A stretch of 64,000 nt of DNA from positions 28,148,464-28,212,463 of the forward strand of contig NC_071355.1 of the NCBI RefSeq assembly GCF_943734655.1, given 5' to 3'. Position numbers and translations under genes: made by a program. The stretch comes from Sabethes cyaneus (taxonomy: Eukaryota > Arthropoda > Insecta > Diptera > Culicidae). This document shows, in pieces, positions 24,700-36,700 of this stretch. The notes beneath the pieces are model-generated. The model saw only the letters and a program-made list of their open reading frames with translations. It had not been told where the DNA came from and searched no databases. Numbering within the stretch: position 1 is the stretch's first letter; each line of letters begins with the position of its first letter.

Positions 24700-24998
24700 A
24701 ATCCAGAGAGGTTTCTTATTTCAAACTGCGGCCCTTCGAAATGATCCGTGCGGCCCGCGGACTAATCTGAAAGATGGTGGACTTATGAGAAAATTTTTTG
24801 ATGACATAGGAGTTTAGTCGTAACGGCTCGTGCATGTTGTGAATCTGAATGCTTTCCGGTTTAAATCTTGTGGCGATTCCTAGAAAATTTTTTTTGCTGT
24901 CGCATATTTTACGTTTTGTTGTCAGAGATTATTGCGGCCCGCGGCATTCATGGGCGATCTGATTTGGCCCGCACCATGCCTATGCCTGGGCACCACTG
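24700..24998. mobile_element. hAT-like transposon remnant
   Basis: The right end, read in reverse, is CAGTGGTGCCCAGGCATAGG followed by GGTGCGGGCC, the style of vertebrate and insect hAT termini. The left end may be CAGAGAGGTTTC at 24700. GCGGCCCGCGG motifs occur twice inside. Flanking 8-mers do not match, so boundaries are uncertain. Confidence 0.45.
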
Positions 24999-25079
24999 AT
25001 CTACACTAACGTTGTATACCCACACGTAGGTTACGTAATCTTAGGCTCCTATAAAAACCGTAAAATTGCTTTGATTTAT

Positions 25080-26640
25080 TTAGATTTACTTAACTGCGGC
25101 CTACTGTCCCATAGAGAGCAGTGCCCGGGACGGTACTGGCGCTGAATTACGATTTAATTTGGGTAAACTAACACGGCGCCGGGAGAAGTACATCATTGCC
25201 GGTGACTTCAATGCTCGCCATGAAGTGTGGGGCAGCCGCAGGACAAATCAGAATGGGACCATATTAGCGGAAGATTTTGAGGCTGGCCACTACAACATCC
25301 TAGCGCCGGACAGTCCAACTAGAATCTTCAGATCGGGAGTCCTCTCCATTTTGGACATCTAACTAACATCCGACCACTACCCAGTGATACTGAAGCTTAC
25401 TGCCTCTTTCGATACAGTGGACAGTCGGCCCGACGAAACTTTACCATCGTGTCAACTGGATTGAGTTTCAACGCATCGATTCCGAACAGCCTCTGCATAC
25501 ACTGGAACTGATCGATCTGGAGCTGGAATCCATTCAGCGAGCGATTGCCGTTGCCCAAGCAAGTGCGGTCTCCAGGTGAGCACCTCTCTTCAAATAGATT
25601 CCACAACCAAACATCTGATGAAGTTGTATAATGTTACTGGCGCAAATACCAGCGTACTGGTGACCGGCAGAAAAAATCGATAGCAAACGGTCTTTCTAGG
25701 GTTATCCAGGAGCGACAGTTAAGAAACAAGGAATTCCAACAGAAGCTGCAACAAATTCCACCTCATACAAAATCATTCTGGTCTTTGACTAAGGTCTTCA
25801 AAAAGACATCATCTCTCCTCTTGTCTCGTCGGGTGGCTCAGGCGATGGAATTTTACTGACCACCGCAAGTGAAAAAGCAGACGCGCTAGGTCAGCAGTTT
25901 GTAATGTCTCACAATCTGGGACAGGATATTGTCAGCCCTCACGAGTACTCTGTTGCCGAGGGAGTAGCCGAGGACGATCGATCCGACAGCTTAGTAAGTG
26001 AGAAACAAAAAATCACCGCTGACGAAATAATGGGCCATGTTAATCTAAAAACATGAAGGCCCCCGGATTCGATAGCACGTTTAATATCGAGGTCAATCAC
26101 TTGAGCTACGGCTCATTGTACTTTTATATAAATTAGCTAAAGTTATTCAAGTGCTGAAACCGGGGAAAGATCCTGATGTTTCCAAGCGCTACCGGCCCAT
26201 CAGCTTGCTCTCTGCCATCTATAAGTCTTTTGAGAAGGCAATCCAATCCAGCTCGGCGACTCCATCATACAGTGGTCCGATGAGGTCGATTACCTCGGAT
26301 TACCTACGCTAGACTGGCAGCTGATCTTCAGGTCTCATATTAACAAAATTATCAACAAATATGGCATTCTCATCCGGTCCTTGTACCTGATGATATGCAG
26401 AACATCTTCCAAACTGAGCTTGACGAATCGGCTGGCTGACTATAAACAAATCATCTATCCGGCAATAGAGTACGCGGTCCCGGTCTGGTCCGGCAGTTTT
26501 TGGACACACAAGCCGCGGCTTCAGCACGTACAAAATAAATGCTCAAAGATGGTCCTGAACCTGCCACCCTGAACGAGAACAAGCGAAGTGCACGAGCTTG
26601 CTGCCCTGGATACCCTGGAAACTAAGTTTGATGAATAGGA
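25080..26640 (+). mobile_element. Jockey-like LINE, internally deleted
   Basis: The endonuclease C-terminal half reads EKYIIAGDFNARHEVWGSRR, then NILAPDSPTRIFRSGVLSIL (25159-25362). The linker region reads KSFWSLTKVFKK and ITADEIMGHVNLK with stops. RT entry reads KPGKDPDVSKRYRPISLLSA (about 26155-26215). The FADD catalytic region is missing. The C-terminal piece at 26381-26572 has IIYPAIEYAVPVWSGS and RLQHVQNKCSKMVLNLP, typical of Jockey/CR1-group elements. Non-functional. Confidence 0.7.
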
Positions 26641-27467
26641 TGCATACAAGCTAAAATACGAAGAGAGGTGTTCCCAATCATTACATGAAGTAATTCAAGT
26701 TTTGAATTCATTAGGTTAAGGCTTTATTTTGAGGTAGGTATGATATATTTTCAATAAATCATACGAACCAAAATGTTTCAACATTGAAAAATGTTAGGTT
26801 TACATTAAAGGCATTAACATTCGTTCAGAAGCATTGGAAGTTGATAAGCGGGCAGTTGATGAAAGAAAAACTGCCCGTATTTTGGCTTGTAATTCTATGT
26901 CTTCCTCTCGTGCATCCCATGTGGACCAATAAAATTCCACATTTTTTGGTGTTAATACAGGAAACTTCAGAAACTAGAACTTAATCAATTGAAATTCAAA
27001 CATTTTAAAATAATTTTTCATAAAAAACCAAGTTTGCAAAAAAATCGTTTTAAGATGATTTCATAGAAAACATGGAATCTATCTATTCCTCGTGGAAAAG
27101 CAACTGGAGTGCAGTTTCATCCCAGTTTCCGCTGAACCGAAATAATGAACAATATTTAAGAGTGTACTCTAAACCTACTCACGAAAAGCTTACAAAAAGC
27201 TTACTTGCAAGTTCTGGAGCTTTCATTAAAACGGCAAAATATACAGCTAGTTGCATGCAAGAATTGTCAAGGGCGACGCGTACTTATTTTATTTTGCAAA
27301 TTTTCATTTGATTTTGCCATAAATGTTCAAAATAGACTTGTACGAGTAACGTCTGTTAAAAATAGATAAATCACCCTATAGGCGATTTTCAGCCTCATTC
27401 TGCATTCTGAATACCAATGCTAAACAACGTCGAAATTATTGTATGCAAATAAGGTACCCATACTTAC
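26641..27467. other. Intergenic DNA, nothing recognised
   Basis: AT-rich. One 79-aa open frame at 27072-27311 has no recognised motif. Confidence 0.35.
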
Positions 27468-27842
27468 TTACTTGTGTGTCCATGTCTGCCGGTCCGGCGG
27501 TACAAAGGGATGAAATCAGAGATCACTGCCGACAGTTACCCGTCATGGCTTTTACCTGTCGCCGGGACAAGTTTTCGTTGTCGCCATGAGCCTGTGGGCC
27601 TGCCTCTTCTACGACGTACTTGCGGATTCCAGTCGAGTGCTTCTCTGCAGATCTCGTTCGCTCGTTACCTCAAGGTGTGTCCGTTACACTTCCACCTACG
27701 TACACGAATTTCTGTTGCTATCGGCCATTGATGACATCGACGATGGAGTTCCTCATCGGATATCCAATTGTCAGGCCACCAGGCACGCATGATACATCTC
27801 AGGCTCAGGCACCGATTAATAAATATCTGCAGGTTTTGCCTT
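27468..27842 (-). mobile_element. LINE C 3' fragment
   Basis: About 375 bp matching the 3' end of the LINE at 21.57-24.68 kb. The reverse strand encodes RAWWPDNWISDEELHRRCHQ and the tail again reads TAAG repeats at 27465-27475. A 5'-truncated copy. Confidence 0.75.
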
Positions 27843-28044
27843 GCAAAAAAGATACCAAAAATCAAAAAAGTTATTATTAAACGTCTTAGAATTCAAAATA
27901 TGAGCAAAAGAAATTATTTCTCTTTAAATTTACTATTATACCTATCACAAACTCATAAGATATTCGCTTAGCGATTGATTCATACACAAAATAATCACTT
28001 TAATAGTTTGTAAAACAAATAATGCACTTGAACAAAACTATTTC

Positions 28045-28715
28045 GAATTTGTCTACCTTGGTAACGGCGGACAATGATACCAACCGTGAGATTCGGAGGC
28101 GTATTATCAGCGAAAGTCCTGACGCAGTGGCCTTTTAACCCAATGCCCTCTCCTGGCATACAAAAAAAAATCAGCGGAAGTCGTGCTTACCATGGGCTCC
28201 ACAAGCAATTGCGGTCGAGCAAACTAAGTCCCCGTACAAAGTGCACCCTGTACAAGACGCTCTTTAGACCGGTTGTTCTCTACGGACATGAAACATGGAC
28301 AATGCTCGTGAAGGAGCTGCGAGTGCTCGGAATTTTCGAACGACGGCTATTAAGAACGAACTTCGGCAGCGTACAGGAGAACGGAGGCGGAGGATGAACC
28401 ATTAACTCGCACAGCTCTATGGCGAACCCAGTATCCAGAAGGTGGCTAAAGCTGGACGGATACGATGGGCAGGGCATGTTGCAAGAATGCCGGACAACTA
28501 CCCTGCAAAGATGGTGTTCGCCTCAAATCCGGTAGGATCAAGACCACCAGAAACGCAGTGAACAAGATGGTTAGACCAGGTGGAGCGAGATCTGACGGAG
28601 AGTACTCGGTGTCCGAGGAATTGGAGAGCGGTAGCCCTCAACTGAGTTACATGGAGAAACTTTGTTCAACAAGCTTTGTCTTAGGACGGCAAGCCACCTA
28701 AGTAAGTAAGGAAGT
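28045..28715 (+). mobile_element. LINE A 3' fragment
   Basis: 5'-truncated copy of the family at 1.78-4.7 kb. It encodes GLHKQLRSSKLSPRTKCTLY, KTLFRPVVLYGHETWTMLV and GRIRWAGHVARMPDNYP-like sequence, and ends in AAGTAAGTAAGG near 28715. It provides the uninterrupted sequence that shows where the Transib-like element entered the first copy. Confidence 0.75.
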
Positions 28716-29384
28716 AAGCTGTAGCCAAAAATGCAGGAACAAGTAGGTTCTAGAGGCTAAGTTAAGGCCTGCAGGGAACAAGCGATTGTCGTCAAAGTTA
28801 GTCGAAATTCTGGACATAATTGAAAAGATTTGAAGAAAAGACAACAAGCAGGCCTACACATGTTCTAATTTTGAATCGGAATTTCCAGTTTTTGTGCAGC
28901 AATCTTTTGCGCGGTTGAAACGCCAAAGAAAACACGGGGACAGTCATCAGCGAAATCATATGCGGCGATCACCTCCCAGCGGCAGTTTGTTTTGTTTTTT
29001 CCATATTTCTGTATTTATCATCTCTTTCTGTCTCATTCACGACACAATAATAAAATAACCTATACATTAGTTAAAAAGAGACCAGTTTTTTTTTGTTTTC
29101 TTTTTGTTTTTTTTTCTGTTTTCCCTATTTGTGTAGTATTCTTTGTCGCGTACAACACGCGCCAATATATTACGTGTTTGTTTCATCAGGTTCCTGTCTG
29201 TAGAAGGTTGAAAGAAATGTAAACTCGGTGATCATTTTTGTGTAAAGACTCTCCATATATTTTATCGGCTTTTACCAATATATCTTTCTTTGCTTTAAAG
29301 TATAAATCATATCTCTAAGATGGCAAAAATTAACTGAAATTCTTTTAGATCGGTTGTTTTTGCCGGTAGAAATCAAATACAGAC
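28716..29384. other. Intergenic DNA downstream of the AT-hook gene
   Basis: No coding signal. T-rich runs occur at 29085-29125. Confidence 0.4.
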
Positions 29385-30700
29385 AAGTATTCTCTAGGTG
29401 TTTATTGATTTCAACTTTACAATAGCCAAAATGGTCCGTTCCCTGCATCTGCTTAGTGTAAACGCTTGCCTAGAATAACGGCAAATACCTGTTTGGCCGG
29501 CAGCACACTCCTGCGAACGTACTGCTCTCGGCAAGCTCAGGTATCAGTGGGAGGGAAAAACCTACGACTCGGTGCAACTGTGTATACTAACTATTGTGGA
29601 TTTCAAAAGAAACAAAAGGAAAGCGACATGTAAGAGAAAAGAGGAAACTAGTAGCAAATCATAAATTATACATTTAAATGTTGCTCTCGTGTTAGAGTCC
29701 TTAAGTTTTGCGCTTATTTGCTATCATACATATGTTTTGTTTTTGTTTAGCTTTGTGTAGTTTTCTCAACTGCTACTACAACACGTTCTGTTTACAGCAT
29801 TAGTTGTGTGCTAAATTCTGCTCAGGTCCGGTTTATGATCAAACAAAAAGATGAAAACATCTATAGTTTTTTCCTAATTCTAGCGATCTGATTCTTATTA
29901 ATGATTAAATCTGTAATTAGTGTATATTTTACATCTTCCTTCCGTTATTTTATTTTTGCTTTACTTTGAATCTACAAATGGTATGAGGGTGTTGTTGCTA
30001 TTTAGTCCAAATTTTTAAAACAGAGTTAATTGTAGAACCTTCCGGCCTTCGCTACGTCAAAACTTTCAATCAGCGAAGAGGATTGCCATGCCTATTTGCA
30101 AACAAAAATTAATAGATAAAAAATAGAATCCAGCTACTTAGCTTTTAGCAAGTATTTTCGAAAACGTGTCTGTTTGGGTGTGTAAGAAATCTGGTCAGAA
30201 AGACAGTAGAAGAGGGGAGGGGAAACTGGTAAATTTTTGGAAGAACAGTTGAAACTCCAATAAATCGAATAGGAAGGTTGGATTCATGCAGTGGTACGAC
30301 GTCTGTGCTCTGACCCATCTATAATCAAAATATCCGTTCTACGACTGTTACTGTACGCAATCTGGTGAAAACGAGATTTTTAAAAATTTACCATTTTGCC
30401 CGAACTTCCCCCTTGATTTAAAATATGATCCAAACTAATTGTGCAACGTGAGAAATGCAGGTTGGTTGTCGTGTTAATTTGCGGGCTTCGCAGCACTTGT
30501 CTACCTCTTTGCTCTTTACTGATCCTTCGGTGTGGTTCTTTTACCGCAGCGTAATTGGGACCATATGAATGAATTTTTAGTTTTGTTGTTTTTCTTCTGT
30601 GGGTGTGTGTGTGTTAGCTTTCCAAAACAAAAGATTTTGTGAAGGAAATGATGATAACGTAGTATCTCTTTAGGTTCAAAAAGGTACCCTCCGTATGCGT
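29385..30700 (-). other. Probable 3'UTR of the AT-hook protein gene
   Basis: Follows the stop codon of the inferred last exon (30701-30703). A reverse-strand AATAAA lies at 29406-29401, giving a 3'UTR of about 1.3 kb. The stretch has no transposon-like segments, unlike its surroundings. The extent is inferred. Confidence 0.4.
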
Positions 30701-30759
30701 CTACTGTGCTGCCGTTGGTTCAACAGCTGCCGGTTCTGCTGGTAAGATTTTAGGTTCTG
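30701..30759 (-). other. Inferred last coding exon of the AT-hook gene
   Basis: A pyrimidine-rich tract ending TTTTTCAG precedes CAGAACC. Joined in phase, the exon encodes AEPKILPAEPAAVEPTAAQ followed by TAG. The composition (Ala, Pro, Glu) matches the end of exon 2. The acceptor is a CAGCAG (NAGNAG) tandem, so two isoforms differing by one alanine are possible. Confidence 0.6.
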
Positions 30760-33700
30760 CTGAAAAAGAAGTAAAGACAAAGCTTTAGGTGCATGTTAGT
30801 TAGAGTCCTACAAAAGCAATAGGATGCACCTGAGCTTGAGACTGTACTGCAGTGAATCTTGTTGTTATAGCTCTATTGGCAGTTTTTTGTGATTCACTTT
30901 CTACGTTTCTATAAATTTTATACTTTGTAATAGCTGCAAACCTATGTTAAGAAAAATCAGCGCATATTCCTACAAATCACGTTATCGGCATAATTATTCC
31001 TGTACCGAATTGGGTCGTTAGTAAAAACGAATTGAATTAGTTTCTTCTGCAACACATGCAAGGCCTACTACTAACAATGATTGCTCAGAATTTTTAGATA
31101 GGTTATGTCCTATCTATAATAAAGTCTGGATGCCGTGAAGGCCTACATACCAGATGAGACGACCTAACAGGTTGTAACGGTTTAGATTGTTCACTTAATC
31201 GTTCATAGGAATTTAACATAAATTCAATCAGGTTTAGATCCCAAGTTTTTAATTTTCTTGAGATGATCTGTGTTCCTTTCTGGTATACTTCCAGATTGGA
31301 AATCAAGAATCTTCACCCTGTTTGTTAATTTTATCCAAAACGTTTTACCTACACAGTTTTTTCAAATGTTCAAGTTACTTTCCCGGTTGAAATAAGATTT
31401 TATACCAGCACTCGGTCACCTCGTTTTGAACGGTAGAAACCTCTGCAAGACGCTTCAAGTCTCCTTTTCCTTTTCCCCTATAAAATGAAGTTTTTCCTTT
31501 TTTTTTTCTTTTTTTCGTGTTATCCAGCTTAATAGCGTATAAAACTCTGCGCTGGGCCCTTTTGTAATGTCAACAAAGTGTCAGGGAGACTTCAAACATG
31601 AGTTCTACCTGACGAGACAGGCAATGTCGCCCACTAAAACAAAAGTAGAGCCCCAAGCATAGCCGACACGTCTATGCCCGCAGGCGAAGGTATTCCGGCC
31701 TTGCGCGGAATCCACGAACTGACTTTGAGATTTCTCTGCCAAAGGCCGGAATGTCATATTTTAAATAAAATGATGATGATGATGATGGTAATGATGATGA
31801 TGATGAGAAGAAACATGATAGATCGAATTTATAAATGTGCTTTGGACTTTTTGTACCACTCGAGTTGCAATATGTGGTACAGTGAAGAAGTGGAGGATTC
31901 GTCAGCCCCGCCTAACACCGGTCTTCAACCGCGCGCCCGCTTTCAATTTTCCAACACAAACAACCACAAATGAACCAATAGGCAAGACAAATTTCGGAAC
32001 ATTAATGGTTATCAACTTATCACGGCAAATTTAATCTTTCATTTCTTTAGCATTCATGCACTGTCCCACGATACAAAGTAAATTGAGCACAGCACAAGCT
32101 GGACGGTCGCAGTAGTCGACAGAAGCTTCAAAATATAGAGACTCACCCGCCTTTCAACCCTCGAGACCAAAGAGCTAGTGCAGTAAAGCTCTGGGCTTAA
32201 ACGTCTCTCTAAGACTCGACCCCTTCTCATCGACAGACCCCGCGGGCGGCCATCAGAGCACAGGACAGCCACGGGGCCAGTGCAAATATCCTACTCTATC
32301 TAGCAGCACCGCCTAGCCGAGACTCACCGAGATTACAGAGTGGTCCAACCGGATGGTATCCCGCTTTCATCCCCTTACTAACCCCAAGCCCCCGACCAAC
32401 TCAATCAATCCGACATTTTTCGGAGATATTTGTGACAGTTGTGATAAATAGGGATGAATCCCAGAAAACTTCATCTATTAATTATCAGAGATCCCCATGC
32501 TGGCCTTATTCTTAAATGGAATAAAAGCACTTTCTGAACAACGCAACAATCATAATTGAAGGAAGCTTAGAACGAAAGATTCAACTTAAGTAACGCAGAA
32601 GGAACTTAACCGATAACGGTGTGTGGGATTGGGTTATATTAAGAGATATAGAAGCCAATCAGTCTTTCAATCGCGATTCATTGAATAGCTGATTTTAGGT
32701 TGCTTTAGAAGCGAATGGTTTTATCTCTCAACAACTGCTTGATTGCCTCAATGTTGGAAGAACTCTCCAATTGGCATCAATCATCGATGATTCCCAGATT
32801 CTGAGCTCAGATTTCAATCATGATGTAGATACCTCACAACATGGCTCAAGTCCGACGAGTTCAGTCGATATTTTGATTTTTATCCATACCACTATGACCA
32901 GATACGTTTGTGTCTGAATATGATCGTACAAGTTGAGACAGCATGTATTTCTGCCTGGAAGACTGTGGGCCACTGCCCCATTGGAATTGATATCTCGATC
33001 TCTGGTCCGGTAGCTCTAGCTCCTGTAGATTTGCCAATTTTAGAACCGTCGGTGTAAAACAAGAGTGATCCCAAACCTTCTTCGCATGTGCTCCAATCGG
33101 TTTCGATTACTTTGAAGGATAAATTGAAGTTTGTCCTAGTTTACATCCAGTCTTCATTTATCATTACCAGTGTTTCGTTGGAAATCTCGAAGGATTCGTA
33201 GATTTCCATTGAGATCTCCATCTTGAAGATGTTCAGCACACCGAAGCCTAAGAAGAGCACCTTTTCCTGCTTCAAGTTGTTCGAATTGGTGCAACGGTAG
33301 AAGACATAAAAGAGCATCTAGCGCTCTTTTGGAGGGTGTGCTGGCCATTACTCCAGTAAATGAAGAACATGCCATACGTTGTAGTTTACCATGCCTTTTT
33401 TTTGAGATGTTATTCGTGTAGTTTTAGGCCACCACACTACTGAAGCATTAGTCAATCTGGGTCTCACAATTGCCGAATAGATCCCGTGGATCGTCCACGG
33501 TTTAAGTCCCCACTCTTTACCAATAGTTTTGCTTTTGAATTTGCTTTTGAAATTGCATACTCTAGATGATCGCTCCAATTTAGTTTATGGTAAAGTATAA
33601 CACCCAAATATGTAGTACGGTTGAATAGCGCCAATTGGACTCCCCTCGACTGTAGAACTGCAACACTGTATGGCCATTTTATTGTAATACATCATTATTT

Positions 33701-36700
33701 TGGTGTGTAGTTTAGGGCTGGATTGGAAATAGTACACTCATATTTTCCTCTCACCAAAGCCCCACACAGCGAATCCTATGACTTCATAGCTTTTGTCAGC
33801 CAACATATTTAGAAAATCAACTATGAGAGACAGCATAGGAGATAAGCCTGCCCCCTAGTCGGGTTTGTCATTAAAGCAGATCCTCCTAGTTTTGCTGTTA
33901 TTATGAGGTTCATTATCAAAGCAAGTATCCAATTGAAAATGCACCTGACAAAATTTCCTCTCTCCATGGTTTTATTTATTGAATTGCGGGAGGCGTTGCC
34001 AAAAGCTCCCTCAATATCATGAAAACCTGCAAGTGAGATTTTTTATTGCCAAGACTTCAATTTTCCAGTTTTAATAGACAAATAGGAATTTGTTAACCGT
34101 TCAAGTATGATAATTTGATATGAAGATCAATAATTTTTGCCATCATTTTTAAAATCACATGTGAAACTAATCAGTCAGTACGCTTTGGGACTTTGGGTCC
34201 TGCCACGTTTTCCAGCTTTCGGAATGAAGATGACCCAGACCTCTCCTGATTTCTTAGAAATGTATCCTAGTATCAAGCGGGCCCTCGACATCTTTGTCAG
34301 AAAAGGAGTCGTAACATCCTTACTTTTATGAACTCTCGACTCTCGATTTCGTGAAAATAGTACTGGCCAATTTTTTTTATTAGAGTGGTTTTAACTCAGA
34401 GGGTCATTCACCATACTGACTAATTCATGAACTCTTTCGTTGTCGTAATTGAGCTAGATTGTTCTGCGTTGAAATCCTGTGCGTCATCTCATCGGAAGGC
34501 GTATAAATTGAGCCTGGAATTCCTGAGAATCGGTTGTAAACGGTCCGTTTTGATATTTTAGACTTCCAAGTCTATTAGTGTGATCTTTTGAAAGGGCTTT
34601 GTGGAGACTTGCTACAACAGGCAAGCTATAAACTTGCTCATATGTAATCCTCCAATCCTTTCTGTTGGATTTACGAACTATCCTTTATAATTAGTCAAAT
34701 TAGAAGTAGCCTTGGCTTTATTGCAAAGTTTTCTAGTCAATTTACTAAGCCTTTCAGCTTTTTGTTCCACCACAACATGAAGTTTTCCGCTTTAGTTGAC
34801 AGCTTTCCTCGAATGCTCTTATGAAGTTAAGAGATCCACAGATTGCAACTAAACTATTGGATAATCGGATAATAATCGCTCGTTTGGCACATGCCAATTT
34901 TCAGTTATATCTGATCATTTAGAGTGTTGGATTATTAACTTCCTGTCCAATTTAAGTAACAAATGTTGGATCATTACTCTGAAAACATAAGTTAATATTA
35001 TGCGATTATTTTGGTAGGTATACTCAAGTCGCTTTTTACGCGAAGGATACGCCCCGCGTAAATCAAAACCGCGTAAATTCCGAAATTCGCGTAAAAAAAC
35101 CGCGTAAATTCCGAAATTCGCTTAAAAAACCGCGTAAATTCCAAAAATCGCGTAAAAAACCGCATAAATTCCGAAATTCGCGTAAAAAAAACCGCGTGAA
35201 TTCCAAAATTCGCGTGAAAAAACCAAAATTTTGCGCGTAAATTCCGAAATTCGCGTAAAAAACCGCATGAATTCCAAAATTCGCGTGAAAAAACCAAAAT
35301 TTCGCGTAAAAAAAAATTTAACGTTTTGAGCACATCCGCGTAAATTCCGAAATTCGCGTAAAAAAACCACGTAAATTCCGAAAACCGCGTAATTCCGAAA
35401 TTCGCGTTAAAAACCGCTTAAATTCCGAAATTCGCGTAAAAAAACCGCGTAAATTCCGAAATTTGCGTAAAAAAACCACGTAAATTCCGAAATTCGCGTA
35501 AAAAACAAACCGCGTAAAAAACGACTTCAGTGTATTTGCATCCAACCGTTGTTCTTCAATTTACAGTGTAGAACCAGTGCTATAATAACTCCTCTTGGAG
35601 GTGTGTCAGCGTTGTCTCCTGGGAAATAGGTTGAATAGGATAGGATGGAATCCGTTATTTCCCGGGTCGTTGGAACCTCCAATTCCATTGCCACAATGTC
35701 CCTATTGATGAATTGTCACGGGAATAAATTTATTGTCTTCCCGTTGTCGAATTGCTGCTTTTGGAGCGGTTTTCGAGTATAAAGAAGCCTTCATTTTTGT
35801 GTAAAGATTCCTAGAATCCTATTTTTGTTGAACCAAAGCCCTTGAACTATAGAACGACGTACAAGTTTTCGTGAATGAGCCTTTAGCATAGGACGCTGCT
35901 TACTTCCTTGGCGTGGTGAAGGTTCACCTGAATAAATTTTACTTTATTCTACATCTTTACTGATTCCATGCTTCAGGGGCATTCTATAATCCCTCTGATT
36001 AGAGTGTTTTCCAATTGTTTGTGTGCCTCTCTCTTTCTGGACATTCATAGCCTAGAGTTTAGAACGTCTTCAAAACGACCAGCAGTACTATCAGAATTCA
36101 CCTAGCTTATTATTGAAGAGCGAGGTTTATCTCTTCGGGACACGAGGCTATTATTATTTTTATTGTGTGACCCTGATACAGGCCTCTAAATCTGTACAAT
36201 CCGTATTAGCAGGTTGCCCAAGGTTGTCTTCAATACTAGTTTTACCGGTCTTTGTTGGAGTTTTTAACTTATCCAAATTTGTAATTGATGCGCATGACGT
36301 CTTCTTCGAAGCTCCGTCCACCGTATATGCTCAAAATAGAAGACAATAGTTTGTAGGGGCATTCCTTGACTCTAGGAATGAAGTTAGAAGTAGTAAAAGT
36401 TACAGAACATTGAGAAAATAGGACATACAACACTGACATTTCTTAAGAACAGATAATACAGTTCGCTTACTCAAAAGTGATACTGCAAAGAACGAAGTGT
36501 GGAATACAGAAAACAACTGGACAATAACACAATAGATCAAAGTACTTGTCCCAGTGATAACATCCACACAGAAAAAAAATAGACCATTGATAATTTTTTT
36601 AAATAATGAAAAAGTTCCACAATTTTTCGTCTGACAAACTATATTTCCCATTAAATTTTTTTTATTTTTTCTAGGCTTATTTTGCAGTTTTCATATTGGC

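Noticed and set aside
34998..35545. Phe/Arg-rich repeat proteins on the minus strand
   Set aside because: Produced by the CGCGTAAATTCCG minisatellite.
36113..36349. 78-aa plus-strand frame in the AT-hook intron
   Set aside because: No motif, splice context or repeat match; may be degraded LINE sequence.
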